From Allobosea sp. (GTDB lineage Bacteria; Pseudomonadota; Alphaproteobacteria; Rhizobiales; Beijerinckiaceae), in the NCBI RefSeq assembly GCF_017308075.1, contig NZ_JAFKFX010000023.1, positions 372,001 to 436,000 of the forward strand: a stretch of DNA of 64,000 bases, written 5' to 3'. The notes below the pieces were generated by a model. It made no database searches, had not been told where the DNA came from, and saw nothing but the letters and a program-made list of their open reading frames with translations. Below are positions 26,133 through 36,424 of the stretch, piece after piece. Every line of letters begins with the position of its first letter. The first letter of the stretch is position 1. Both the position numbers and the translations under genes were made by a program.

Positions 26133-26732
26133 TCAGGCCTTGGCGCCGTCATAGAGCTCGGCGACATAGTCCCAGTTCACCAGGCTCTCGAGGAAAGCCT
26201 TGAGATAGTCGGGGCGGCGGTTGCGGTAGTCGATGTAGTAGGAGTGCTCCCAGACGTCGACGCCGAGGATCGGGGTCGCGCCATGGACCAGCGGGCTCTC
26301 GCCGTTCGGCGTCTTGCTGACCGCGAGCTTGCCACCCTTGACCTCAAGCCAGGCCCAGCCCGAGCCGAACTGGCCGACGCCGGCGGCGATGAAATCTTCC
26401 TTGAATTTGTCGACCGAACCGAAGGAGTCGACGATCGCCTTCTCGAGCGCGCCCGGCAGCTTACCGCCGCCATTCGGCTTCATCCACTTCCAGAAGTGGA
26501 GGTGGTTATAGTGCTGGCCGGCATTGTTGAACACGGCCGGGTTCTTGCCATAGGAGGCCTTGACGATCTCCTCGAGCGACTTGCCCTCGAACTCGGTGCC
26601 CTTGATGGCGTTGTTGCCGTTGTTCACATAGGCCAGATGATGCTTGTCATGATGGTATTCGAGCGTCTCCTTCGACATGAAGGGCTGCAGAGCATCATGG
26701 GCGTAGGGCAGATCGGGCAGGGTAAAGGACAT
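26133..26732 (-). CDS. sodB: Superoxide dismutase, Fe/Mn family
   Basis: The 199-residue enzyme starts MSFTLPDLPYAHDALQPFMS. The four metal ligands are visible: His27 (in LEYHHDKHH), His77 (HYNHLHFW), Asp159 and His163 (DVWEHSYY). It turns superoxide into hydrogen peroxide and oxygen in the cytoplasm. The pattern NNAGQHYNH places the glutamine in the N-terminal half as in iron enzymes, but metal choice cannot be settled by eye. The start has a good GGAGAGG site; a longer in-frame start has no support. A strong terminator follows. Confidence 0.95.
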   Translation of the reverse strand: MSFTLPDLPYAHDALQPFMSKETLEYHHDKHHLAYVNNGNNAIKGTEFEGKSLEEIVKASYGKNPAVFNNAGQHYNHLHFWKWMKPNGGGKLPGALEKAIVDSFGSVDKFKEDFIAAGVGQFGSGWAWLEVKGGKLAVSKTPNGESPLVHGATPILGVDVWEHSYYIDYRNRRPDYLKAFLESLVNWDYVAELYDGAKA

Positions 26733-27022
26733 AGGGCCTCTCCTTGGGGCTGTCGAAATCGCGACGTGAGAATGGCTGCAATGATGAAACGCATGGGCCG
26801 GCGGCCCGGCGGAACGTCCCGCCATTCCCCCGTTAGTTAAGCCGCGAATGCGGCAGCGGCAACCGCCAAGCGGAGGGAGCCCTGTGCGTCCTGAGAACTC
26901 GCCGTCCCGAGTTTCCCCCGCCTTGTCATGAGCGTTCTGTTGGCAAGATGCGGGCGTATCGATAGTTTAACCATGGGGCGGCAAGCTGTCGCAGGACTCT
27001 GCCGTCTCGAAGGAGCGAGCGT

Positions 27023-28519
27023 TTGGTCAAGTTATTCCTGGTTCTTGGGCTCGCCCTGCTGGCCGGCGGTGCCTATGCCATCGTCGATGGCTGGCCCTAT
27101 CGCGTGCTCGAGAGGGGCTTTACCGAGGTGATCCTCGGCGCGCTCTCTTTCGCTGCGGGCTTGCTGATGTTCGCCTCCGCGGCGATTCTGAGCGAGATCC
27201 AGCGCCTGAAGACGCTGGTCGCCGGCGCCATGGCTACGGCGACGCTGGCGTCCGTTCGCCATGACGAGCCGGTAGCGCAGCCGCTGCCGCGGCGCGAGGA
27301 AGCCACATTGCCGGAGCCGCAGGCTCCGATGCAGGAGCGGCTCTCCGGGCAGGCTCCCGGCAGTGCCGCAGCGCTCGCGGGTGTCGGAGCGCTCGCGCTC
27401 GGTGGGGCATTGGCGGCTTCGTCGCGGACCGAGGAACCTGGCGCGGACAGCGCAGAGACAATGGAGGTTGCCGAGGCCGCGGTTTCCGCCGAAGAGCCTG
27501 CCGGGCTTGTCGCCGAGCCGGATATCCCGGAGCTTCCTGCGCGCATTCACGATGACTGGCTGCGCCCGCCCGGACTGTCGACGGAAACGGCGCAGACCGG
27601 GCTGGATCCGGTAGCGAAGACCGAGCTCGATTTCTTCGAGGCCGCTCTGCTGCCGACCCGAGCGCCGCAGGTCGCGGTGGAAACTCCGAAAAGTCCGGCG
27701 GAAGGCCTCGACGAGCCCGCGCCGGCGATGGAAGACGCTGGCGAGAAGCCGATCGAGGTCGCTCCCCAGCCCGATCTCGACATTGCCGTCATCGAGCCCG
27801 AGCCTGAAGCCGAGTCCGAGGCGAAGCGCGAGCCGGAGCAGTTCTGGTGGCCGCAGCTCGACCTCGGCGCCGAGGGCAAGAGCCAGCCCGCCAAGGCCGA
27901 GGCCGATTACGATGATTTCAGCGCGCTGCGCGAGCAGTTGAACGACGCGCTGGCGATGCCGGCCGACGTTCCCGAGGTCGAGCCGCCGCAGCGCTCGCTC
28001 GAAGCGGTCAGCGACTGGATGGCGCCGCGCCCCTGGCCGCCGGTGACCCAGCCGCGCAGCGGCGATGCGCTGGCGGCGCTCGAAGAGCCGATCACTGCCG
28101 AAGAGGTCCCTCCGCTCCCCGAGGACCAAGCCGTCACGCCGCCCGAGCCGGTCCCGGACGAGGCGGAGACGCCGCCGGTCGCGGCCTCGCCGCTGAGCGC
28201 GGCGGAGCCGGAAACAGCAGAGCCGATCGCAACGGACATCCTGCCCGAGATCGCGCCGGCTGCGCCCGAAGCGCCGGCCGCATCCGAGACGGCGGCAGCG
28301 CCTGTCGCCGAGGCGGTCGTGCCCGAGCCTGCCGCGCCTCCGGCTTCCGACGAAGGCATCGTCGGTGCCTATCAGGTCGGCGAGACGCATTTCACCATCT
28401 ATGCCGATGGCTCGATCCAGGCGCGCACGCCCGATGGCGATTACGTCTTCGCCTCGATGGACGAGCTCAAGGCCTATCTCGCCAGCGAGAAGAGTCGGCT
28501 CGAGGCCGGACCGGGCTGA
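27023..28519 (+). CDS. Membrane-anchored Pro/Glu/Ala-rich protein of unknown function
   Basis: I do not recognise this 498-residue protein. The start is a TTG with an AAGGAG site 7 bases upstream. Two hydrophobic segments come first (residues about 2-22 and 33-58), then a very long acidic, proline- and alanine-rich region (residues 80-440), and a short conserved-looking C-terminal domain (GAYQVGETHFTIYADGSIQA) followed by a charged helix. The layout suggests a membrane-tethered spacer that presents a small beta-type domain. It stands alone between divergent and convergent neighbours. Confidence 0.75.
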   Translation: MVKLFLVLGLALLAGGAYAIVDGWPYRVLERGFTEVILGALSFAAGLLMFASAAILSEIQRLKTLVAGAMATATLASVRHDEPVAQPLPRREEATLPEPQAPMQERLSGQAPGSAAALAGVGALALGGALAASSRTEEPGADSAETMEVAEAAVSAEEPAGLVAEPDIPELPARIHDDWLRPPGLSTETAQTGLDPVAKTELDFFEAALLPTRAPQVAVETPKSPAEGLDEPAPAMEDAGEKPIEVAPQPDLDIAVIEPEPEAESEAKREPEQFWWPQLDLGAEGKSQPAKAEADYDDFSALREQLNDALAMPADVPEVEPPQRSLEAVSDWMAPRPWPPVTQPRSGDALAALEEPITAEEVPPLPEDQAVTPPEPVPDEAETPPVAASPLSAAEPETAEPIATDILPEIAPAAPEAPAASETAAAPVAEAVVPEPAAPPASDEGIVGAYQVGETHFTIYADGSIQARTPDGDYVFASMDELKAYLASEKSRLEAGPG

Positions 28520-28529
28520 GCCGGTCCGG
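28506..28529 (+). terminator. Hairpin spanning the stop codon of the unknown membrane protein
   Basis: CCGGACCGG (28506-28514) and CCGGTCCGG (28521-28529) form a perfect 9-bp stem; the loop contains the TGA stop. No T-run follows. It lies between two convergent genes and could end transcription with Rho or stabilise the mRNA. Confidence 0.4.
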
Positions 28530-28558
28530 GAACGGGGAGGGCAGGGCTGCGATGCGCT

Positions 28559-30682
28559 TCAGACCTGCCGGCCCCAGCCGCCATGCGCCGCGGTGATCGC
28601 AAAGGCGTAGGCCAGGGCCGTTTCCTTCAGCGAGTCGAAGCGGCCGGCCGAGCCGGCATGCCCGGCCTCCATATTGGTGTGCAGCAGCACCGGGCCGCCG
28701 CCGGTCATGGTCGCGCGCAGGCGCGCCACCCATTTCGCCGGTTCCCAATAGGTGACGCGCGGGTCGGTCAGCCCGCCCATGGCGAGGATCGGCGGATAGG
28801 CCTGGGCCCGGACATTGTCATAGGGCGAATAGGCTCGGATCCAGTGGAAGGCCGCCTCATCGCGGATCGGATCGCCCCATTCCGGCCATTCCATCGGCGT
28901 CAGCGGCAGGCTTTCGTCCAGAATGGTGTTGAGCACGTCGACGAAGGGCACCTCGGCGATGATCCCCGCGAACAGTTCCGGCGCGAGGTTGGCGACCGCG
29001 CCCATCAGCATGCCGCCGGCGCTGCCGCCCTGGGCCACGATTCTGCCGCGCGAGGTATAGCCCTCGGCTGCGAGCATCTCGCCGGCGGCGATGAAGTCGG
29101 TGAAGCTGTTCGGCTTCTTTTCGCGCTTGCCGTCGAGATACCAGCGCCAGCCCTTGTCGGTGCCGCCGCGAATATGGGCGATGGCATAGACGAAGCCGCG
29201 GTCGACCAGGCTGAGCGGACGGGTGCGGAACGAGGCTGACATCGCCGAACCATAGGAGCCGTAGCCATAGAGCAGGCAGGGGGCCGAGCCGTCGAGCACG
29301 AGGCCGCGCTTGTGCAGCAGCGAGACCGGCACCTTGGCGCCGTCCTTGGCGGTCGCGAAGATCCGGCGCACGACATAGGCCTCCGGATCATGGCCGGACG
29401 GCACCTCCTGCCGCTTCAGCAAGGTGCGCTCGCCAGTGCGCATGTCGTAGTCGAAGGTCTCGGTCGGGCGCGCCATCGAGGCGTAGAGAAAGCGGATATG
29501 GTCGGTATCGAATTCATAGCCGCCATCCATGCCGAGCCCATAGGCCTCCTCCGCGAAGGCGATCGTGCTTTCCGCCCCGCTGGCGAGTTCGCGGATCACC
29601 AGCCGCGGCAGGCCGTCCTCCCGCTCCAGGCGCAGCAGCCGCCCGCGCAGGCAAAGATGGCTGAGGATCAGGCGGCCCGGCCTGTGCGGTACGAGATCGG
29701 TCCAGCGCGCCGGTGAAGGATCGTCGAGCGGTGCGCGGACGATCTTGAAGTCCTCGGCGCCGTCGGCATTGGTGAGGATCAGCAGTTCGTCGCCATGATG
29801 CTCGATCGAGTATTGCCGCCCGCTCTGGCGCGCGGCGACGAGGCGCGGCTGGCCGTCGGCCGCCGACAGGTCGACGATGCGCACCTCCGAGGTCTCGTGG
29901 TCGCCGCTGGCGATCAGCAGGAAACGATGCGATTGCGTCTCGTCGATGTCGACGAACAGGCCGGGATCGCTTTCCTCATAGAGCAGCGCGTCCTCGCTCT
30001 GCGCCGTGCCGAGACGGTGGCGCAGCACGCGCGAAGGGCGGTGCTCGGCATCGAGCCCGACATAGACGAAGGCGCTGGCATCCTGCGTCCAGATCATCTC
30101 GCCGCTGGTGTCGCGGATCTCGTCGGGCAGATCCTTGCCGGTCGCAAGGTCACGCACGCGGATCAGATAGAGTTCCGAGCCGGCTTCGTCGGCACTCCAG
30201 GCCAGCAAGCGATGATCGGGGCTGTGCGCGGCATCGCCGAGGTCGAAGAACTCCTTGCCTTCGGCGAGCGCGTCGGCGTCGAGCATGATCTGCTCGCGGC
30301 CGGGCTTGCCGGCGCTCTTACCCTGGCGTGGCTTGCGGCAGATCAGCGGATGTTCGCCGCCGCGCCGGTAGCGCTGATAATAGAGGAAAGGGCCGTCGGG
30401 CTGCGGCAATTCGCTGTCGTCTTCCTTGATGCGGCCGCGCATCTCCTTGACGAGCTCGCGCTGCAACGCCCTGGTCGGCTTCATCAGGCGTTCGCACCAG
30501 GCGTTCTCCGCCTCGATATAGCTACGAATATCGGCCGGCAGTGCCGCTGGGTCCCGCAGTACATCGCGCCAGTTCTCCGCCTTCAGCCAGGCATAGTCGT
30601 CGTTGAGTGCGACGCCGTGCACGGTGCGGTGCTGCGCGCGCGCTTCGGCGCGAGGCGGCGCGAAAGGGGCTTTCTCAGGCAT
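28559..30682 (-). CDS. ptrB: Oligopeptidase B, prolyl-oligopeptidase (S9A) family
   Basis: The 707-residue protein has an N-terminal beta-propeller (residues about 70-400) and a C-terminal alpha/beta hydrolase domain. The catalytic triad is the serine in GGSAGG (about residue 555), an aspartate in TDPRVTYWEP (about 640) and the histidine in EAGHAG (about 675). Oligopeptidase B cuts short peptides after basic residues in the cytoplasm or periplasm. The N-terminus (LNDDYAWLKAENW) and length match. No signal peptide is seen. Confidence 0.93.
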   Translation of the reverse strand: MPEKAPFAPPRAEARAQHRTVHGVALNDDYAWLKAENWRDVLRDPAALPADIRSYIEAENAWCERLMKPTRALQRELVKEMRGRIKEDDSELPQPDGPFLYYQRYRRGGEHPLICRKPRQGKSAGKPGREQIMLDADALAEGKEFFDLGDAAHSPDHRLLAWSADEAGSELYLIRVRDLATGKDLPDEIRDTSGEMIWTQDASAFVYVGLDAEHRPSRVLRHRLGTAQSEDALLYEESDPGLFVDIDETQSHRFLLIASGDHETSEVRIVDLSAADGQPRLVAARQSGRQYSIEHHGDELLILTNADGAEDFKIVRAPLDDPSPARWTDLVPHRPGRLILSHLCLRGRLLRLEREDGLPRLVIRELASGAESTIAFAEEAYGLGMDGGYEFDTDHIRFLYASMARPTETFDYDMRTGERTLLKRQEVPSGHDPEAYVVRRIFATAKDGAKVPVSLLHKRGLVLDGSAPCLLYGYGSYGSAMSASFRTRPLSLVDRGFVYAIAHIRGGTDKGWRWYLDGKREKKPNSFTDFIAAGEMLAAEGYTSRGRIVAQGGSAGGMLMGAVANLAPELFAGIIAEVPFVDVLNTILDESLPLTPMEWPEWGDPIRDEAAFHWIRAYSPYDNVRAQAYPPILAMGGLTDPRVTYWEPAKWVARLRATMTGGGPVLLHTNMEAGHAGSAGRFDSLKETALAYAFAITAAHGGWGRQV

Positions 30683-31079
30683 GGCGTGTCTCGAGGCGCG
30701 AAGTTGCGGTCATTCGCCGCGGCATTGCGGGTTGTCGTGGCATTGCTGCAGGTTTGCGACTCGTAGAGGCGTGGAAAAAGGCTGGCAAGACAACCATTGC
30801 GCGTAGCCATCCGAGCCGCTGCACATTCTGGTTACCATGCCGATCGCAAGATGCACCAATACTGGACACCGATAAACGTATTCGGAGCGATAACTGCCGC
30901 TTGCGAAGTCATCTTTCATGGATTAGACGATTGTACGACTGATCCGTTTTGTACGATTCTATATCCGGCAGAATTCGACCTGATGCCGGTGCAGCTTCTG
31001 ACAGGCCTTCGCGCCACGTAAACAGAGCGGGCACAGTCGCCGAACGCCCGGTCCAAAAAAACAACGGAGCAACGCCGCC
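30683..31079. other. Intergenic region upstream of mucR with direct repeats
   Basis: No gene is supported in these 397 bases; the short frames have no ribosome-binding site or conserved character. The stretch 30905-30965 is AT-richer than its surroundings and holds two copies of TTGTACGA (30931-30938 and 30949-30956) 18 bp apart. MucR-type proteins often repress their own gene through AT-rich degenerate sites, so this is a likely control region. Confidence 0.45.
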
Positions 31080-31496
31080 ATGGCTGATCACGACGGTTCG
31101 GACTTTATCGAGCTTACAGCAGATATCGTCTCCGCCTACGTCTCGAACAATTCGGTTCCAGCCTCGGAATTGCCGGCGCTGATCAACGATGTCCATGCCG
31201 CGCTGAGCCGCGTCGTCGGTGGTGCCGCGCCGGTGGTTCCGATGGAAGCGCCCAAGCCCGCCATCGCGGTCAAGAAGTCGATCACCGCCGATTTCCTGAT
31301 CTGCCTGGAAGACGGCAAGAAGTTCAAGTCGCTGAAGCGCCATCTGCGGACGCAGTACAATATGTCCCCGGAGCAGTATCGCGAGAAGTGGGGCCTGCCG
31401 CCCGATTATCCGATGGTCGCGCCGAACTATGCGGAGGCGCGCTCGCAGCTCGCCAAGAAGATGGGCCTCGGCCAGCAGCGCCGCAAGCGCCGCTGA
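31080..31496 (+). CDS. MucR/Ros-family transcriptional regulator with altered zinc site
   Basis: The 138-residue protein aligns along its length with Ros/MucR regulators: an N-terminal oligomerisation region and a C-terminal zinc-finger-like DNA-binding domain ([20 protein letters not shown]). In Ros the zinc ligands are two cysteines and two histidines. Here Cys75 and His88 are kept, the second cysteine is Asp78, and the two histidine positions after RHLRT are Gln92 and Tyr93. The fold may therefore be held without zinc, as known for some Mesorhizobium homologues. MucR proteins are global repressors of envelope and virulence-type genes and resemble nucleoid proteins. Confidence 0.9.
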   Translation: MADHDGSDFIELTADIVSAYVSNNSVPASELPALINDVHAALSRVVGGAAPVVPMEAPKPAIAVKKSITADFLICLEDGKKFKSLKRHLRTQYNMSPEQYREKWGLPPDYPMVAPNYAEARSQLAKKMGLGQQRRKRR

Positions 31497-31553
31497 GAGA
31501 GCCCGACGCGAAACATCGCGCTGAAGCGAATTCCTTCGAGGGATTCGTTTCGA

Positions 31554-31584
31554 GCCGCCGGCTCCGCCGGCGGCTTCGTCGTTT
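31554..31584 (+). terminator. Terminator-like hairpin after mucR
   Basis: GCCGCCGG (31554-31561) pairs with CCGGCGGC (31567-31574) around a 5-base loop, followed by TTCGTCGTTT. A weaker imperfect hairpin (about 31526-31550, around AATTCCTTCGAGGGATT) precedes it. Confidence 0.6.
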
Positions 31585-31638
31585 CGAGTGGTACTGCCAG
31601 GGCGTGGCAGGAGGATATCCCCGCCTGTGCTCGCGCTC

Positions 31639-31665
31639 TTGAAACACTCGAAATAGGAATATAAT
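31639..31665 (+). promoter_or_regulatory. Sigma-70-type promoter for the DnaA-like gene
   Basis: TTGAAA (31639-31644) and a perfect TATAAT (31660-31665) are 15 bp apart, slightly short of the ideal 17. Transcription would begin near 31672, after the ATG at 31669. That argues for the downstream ATG at 31723, which has a TAGGAG site. Confidence 0.55.
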
Positions 31666-31722
31666 CATATGTTCGCTATCCCCAATCGCGCCGTGCGATC
31701 GGAGTGTAGGAGTGAACATATC

Positions 31723-32082
31723 ATGAACGATGATATCGCCAAGGGCGCCGACCCCTTGTCCCGCAGCGCGAGGGCGCGGCTGGCCGAGGCGGCCGTCTGC
31801 GCGGCGCTACGCCTGCCGCCGGCCAGATTGCGGCAAGGCCGGCGCGGCGTGAGTCCCGTCGCCTTCGGCCGCCAGGTCGCGATGTATCTCACCCATGTCG
31901 GCTTCGGGCTGAACCTCAGCCAGGTTGGGCTCGCCTTCGGGCGCGACCGGACGACGGTGCGCCATGCCTGCGCGCTGGTCGAGGACAGGCGCAGCGAGCC
32001 CGGTTTTGAACTGGCGCTCGCCGCGCTGGAGGCGGCGCTGACGCTGAGGCTGCGGGCGTTCGCGCCGGAGGCAGGGCGATGA
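31723..32082 (+). CDS. DnaA domain IV-like helix-turn-helix protein
   Basis: The 119-residue protein consists mostly of a segment that matches the DNA-binding domain IV of the replication initiator DnaA: RQVAMYLTHVGFGLNLSQVG followed by the DnaA signature-like FGRDRTTVRHAC. The AAA+ ATPase and other DnaA domains are missing, so this is not the initiator. It could bind DnaA-box-like DNA. The start at 31723 is chosen from promoter position and ribosome-binding site; an ATG at 31669 would add 18 residues. It is coupled by a 4-bp overlap to the next gene. Confidence 0.8.
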   Translation: MNDDIAKGADPLSRSARARLAEAAVCAALRLPPARLRQGRRGVSPVAFGRQVAMYLTHVGFGLNLSQVGLAFGRDRTTVRHACALVEDRRSEPGFELALAALEAALTLRLRAFAPEAGR

Positions 32083-32864
32083 GCGCGCCCGGGACGGCCG
32101 GCGCTGTCGCCGGGCGCCTGCTGCGGCATTTGCGGCAGGCCGGCGCGTTTGCGGCCGAATCCCCCTTCGGCTGCGGCCGCATCGCGCTCTATCGGACCGT
32201 GGACGGGGCGAGCCTCGGGGCAGGCTATGCACCAGCCGAGGAGGCGTTGGCATTGGTCGAGTCTGGTCTCGCGATCTGGCTCGGTAGCGGCAAGGCACGT
32301 CGCCTGCAGCTCACCGAGACCCGTCTTGTCGCCGTGACGTCTATGGCGGTCGAGGGGGAGGTGCGGAAAGTCGCCCTGAACGAGCGTGAAAGTCCGCTGC
32401 TCTGGCTGCATCGCCGGCCGGGCAAGGATGGCAGACCGCAGATCCCGGCGGCGGAATTCGCGGCCGGTGAGCGTTTCCGGGCGGAGCTGACGCTGGCGCA
32501 GATGCTGCCGCGCGTGACCGTGAACTGGGATGCCGGGCTTGCAGCCGGCACGCATGCCGCGTCGCATGGTTCAGCCAGCGCCTCCGATTCCAGCCTGGCG
32601 GCCCGCCAGCGGGTCAGACAGGCCTGCAAGCGCCTCGGTCCTGAGCTCTCGGGGCTCGCCATCGATGTCTGCGGCTTCCTGAAGGGGCTCGATGAGGTCG
32701 AGCGCGAGCGTGGCTGGCCGGCGCGTTCGGCCAAGGTCGTGCTGCGGCTGGCGCTGGCGGCATTGGCCGAGCATTACGGGCTGGCGGCCCGGGCCACGCC
32801 CGACAGGACGCCGCGCGTCTGGCAGGCGGTGGATGCCCGCCCGGCGATCGCGCCGCCGAGCTGA
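32079..32864 (+). CDS. DUF6456-type protein, partner of the DnaA-like gene
   Basis: The 261-residue protein ends with the segment I associate with DUF6456, a conserved alphaproteobacterial domain: LAIDVCGFLKGLDEVERERG and then RSAKVVLRLALAALAEHYG. The N-terminal half has a winged-helix-like look (AGRLLRHLRQAGAFA) but no motif I can name. Start and stop of the neighbours overlap (ATGA), so it is translated with the DnaA domain IV-like protein. A DNA-binding or replication-linked regulatory role is an inference from this pairing only. Confidence 0.7.
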   Translation: MSAPGTAGAVAGRLLRHLRQAGAFAAESPFGCGRIALYRTVDGASLGAGYAPAEEALALVESGLAIWLGSGKARRLQLTETRLVAVTSMAVEGEVRKVALNERESPLLWLHRRPGKDGRPQIPAAEFAAGERFRAELTLAQMLPRVTVNWDAGLAAGTHAASHGSASASDSSLAARQRVRQACKRLGPELSGLAIDVCGFLKGLDEVERERGWPARSAKVVLRLALAALAEHYGLAARATPDRTPRVWQAVDARPAIAPPS

Positions 32865-32870
32865 GCCGGT

Positions 32871-33296
32871 TCAGGCGATGGCGGCGCGCGCGTCGTTCTT
32901 GATACGCTCGATCATCGAGCGCACGCCGTTCGAGCGCTGCGGCGTGAGATGGGCGGCGAGGCCGAGCCGCTCATAGATGGCGAAGGCGTCGGTCGCCAGA
33001 ATCTCGGCGGCACTGTGGCCGGAATGGATCGCCAGCGCCAGTGCGACCAGCCCGCGCACGATATGCGCGTCGCTGTCGCCGCGGAAATGCAGTCGCGTCG
33101 TTTGCCCGGGGCCGCCTTCCTGCTTTGTCTCGAGCCAGACCTGGCTGGCGCAGCCGCGGACCTTGTTGGCGTCGCTATAGGCTTCCTGCGGCAGCGGCGC
33201 GAGCGTGCGCCCGAGCTCGATCAGGTAGCGATAGCGGTCGTCCCATTCATCCAGGACCTCGAAATTGGCAATGATGTCGTCGAGGGTTTCGCTCAT
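32871..33296 (-). CDS. sufE: SufE-family cysteine desulfuration protein
   Basis: The 141-residue protein starts MSETLDDIIANFEVLDEWDD and has the sulfur-accepting cysteine Cys49 in KVRGCASQVWL. SufE takes persulfide sulfur from the desulfurase SufS and hands it to the SufBCD scaffold for iron-sulfur cluster assembly. The suf operon itself is not in this window. Its stop lies 6 bases from the stop of the DUF6456 gene, so the two converge. Confidence 0.93.
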   Translation of the reverse strand: MSETLDDIIANFEVLDEWDDRYRYLIELGRTLAPLPQEAYSDANKVRGCASQVWLETKQEGGPGQTTRLHFRGDSDAHIVRGLVALALAIHSGHSAAEILATDAFAIYERLGLAAHLTPQRSNGVRSMIERIKNDARAAIA

Positions 33297-33380
33297 CGGC
33301 CGTCGCTCATCTTGCAGGCCGCCGGCGGGGGAGGCGGTCTGGCAGGCTGTCTTCGGCGCGCGGCCCGGCGAGGTCAAGCG

Positions 33381-33665
33381 TCAGCGCTGCGACGTTTGTG
33401 CTTCGCCGGAGCGGCTCGTCGCGGCAGCTGCCGCCAGCGCCAGGACGCGAGCCCGGGTCTCGGGCTCCAGCCCGGCCAGAACCTCGGCTGCTTCGCGCAG
33501 GCTGGTAGCGCCCTGCATCACCGCTTTGGGATCGATCTGTCCGAGAACCGCTATGGCGGCCTTGGCGTCGAAGACGGGTGCTTCCGGCGCGGACTTGCCG
33601 CCATGGACCGGCGAGTTCAGGGCGATCACCCCAATCAGGGCCATGCTGCGCAATAGATAGGCCAT
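33381..33665 (-). CDS. Small exported or membrane-anchored protein, DUF5330-like
   Basis: The 94-residue protein starts MAYLLRSMALIGVIALNSP, a single hydrophobic segment that may be a signal anchor, followed by a helical region (AAIAVLGQIDPKAVMQGATS). Short proteins of this shape beside sufE in rhizobia carry the DUF5330 label; the match here is by layout and start sequence only. A longer in-frame start at 33794 exists but adds residues without conserved look. It is 84 bases upstream of sufE on the same strand. Confidence 0.5.
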   Translation of the reverse strand: MAYLLRSMALIGVIALNSPVHGGKSAPEAPVFDAKAAIAVLGQIDPKAVMQGATSLREAAEVLAGLEPETRARVLALAAAAATSRSGEAQTSQR

Positions 33666-33914
33666 TCTTGTCCCCGTCGCTAGCGCGGGGCGTCCCGTCC
33701 CCGGCTTCTGAACCCTAGCGCGGAGGCTGAAACATCGCGTGTCCCCGATAGTCGCAATTTGAATCAAAGCCCGGTTTTGTTCTTCAGTTTCCATTCACCT
33801 TGCTGGCAACAAGCGCAATCGCGGGAATTTCTGGCGCTGTCAGGTTAAGTATCTGAAAGTAATAGAATTTCATGGTCTCGAAAGAGGCTGCGGGAGCATC
33901 GGTGCGAGGTCGCC

Positions 33915-33929
33915 TTAAGTCCCGCTTAA
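33915..33929 (+). promoter_or_regulatory. Perfect CtrA box TTAA-N7-TTAA before the histidine kinase
   Basis: TTAA-GTCCCGC-TTAA matches the full consensus of the alphaproteobacterial cell-cycle regulator CtrA. TTAA is rare in this GC-rich sequence, so a perfect paired copy is unlikely by chance. It lies 69-83 bases before the favoured start of the histidine kinase gene. Confidence 0.65.
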
Positions 33930-33997
33930 ATGGCCCGCGCCAGGATCGGCCTCAACAAGGCGAGGCTTTTCGCCGAAGGCCGACAGAGGTTGTGCGT

Positions 33998-35806
<1,809 letters not shown>

Positions 35807-35821
35807 CCGAGAGTCGAGAAT

Positions 35822-36385
35822 ATGTCCGCAACGCTCGCCGCCCGCGCCCGCTCCGATGGGACGCTGTCCATGCCGCCGCGCCGCGCCAGCCCCGGCCGGC
35901 GCCAGCCTTCGGCCTCGGGCCGGCTGATGCGCTGGCTTGGCCGTCGTCCCGGCAGAGCCCTCGTCATCCTGCTGTTCACTGCGGTCGCGGCGGCGATCAC
36001 GCTCAACGCATTGCTGTTCCAGAAGGTCCGCCATCCCGCGCCGATGCTGTCGGCGCCCTCGGCCAGCCCGGCGCCAGCGCGGGCGGTCGAGCGCCGTGCC
36101 GATCTTCCGCCGGTCCAGTCCGAGGCTCAGCCCACGCCGCAGCCGGTGCCGACCCAGCAGGAGATCCTGCCTCCGGCCCGTCCCGGCAGTCTCTCTCAGG
36201 CACAGCGCGAGGCGGCCCCGCGTCCGCCCGCCGCCGTCGCGCCGGCACCCCGCACCGCTCCCCAGCCGGCGACCGCGGCTCGTCCGGCGTCCGTGCGCGA
36301 CCCGATCGCCGACCTGATCAATGGCGGCGATCTGCGCCCGCCGGCCGAGGTTCGGGCGCCGGCGCCGCGCCGTGTCGTGAACTGA
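35822..36385 (+). CDS. Membrane-anchored Pro/Ala-rich protein of unknown function
   Basis: I do not recognise this 187-residue protein. An arginine-rich N-terminus leads to one membrane span (ALVILLFTAVAAAITLNALLF, shown by its hydrophobic core near residues 48-66), then a proline/alanine-rich tail and a short motif RDPIADLINGGDLRPP near the C-terminus. The topology suggests an inner-membrane anchor with a periplasmic disordered arm. It starts 15 bases after the kinase gene and is probably co-transcribed with it. Confidence 0.65.
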   Translation: MSATLAARARSDGTLSMPPRRASPGRRQPSASGRLMRWLGRRPGRALVILLFTAVAAAITLNALLFQKVRHPAPMLSAPSASPAPARAVERRADLPPVQSEAQPTPQPVPTQQEILPPARPGSLSQAQREAAPRPPAAVAPAPRTAPQPATAARPASVRDPIADLINGGDLRPPAEVRAPAPRRVVN

Positions 36386-36424
36386 GGCGGTGGCGACCGG
36401 AACAGGTCAAAGCGGAGCGAACCC

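Noticed and set aside
30797-31021. A 74-codon open frame before mucR.
   Set aside because: No ribosome-binding site and no conserved look; it lies in the AT-richer control region.
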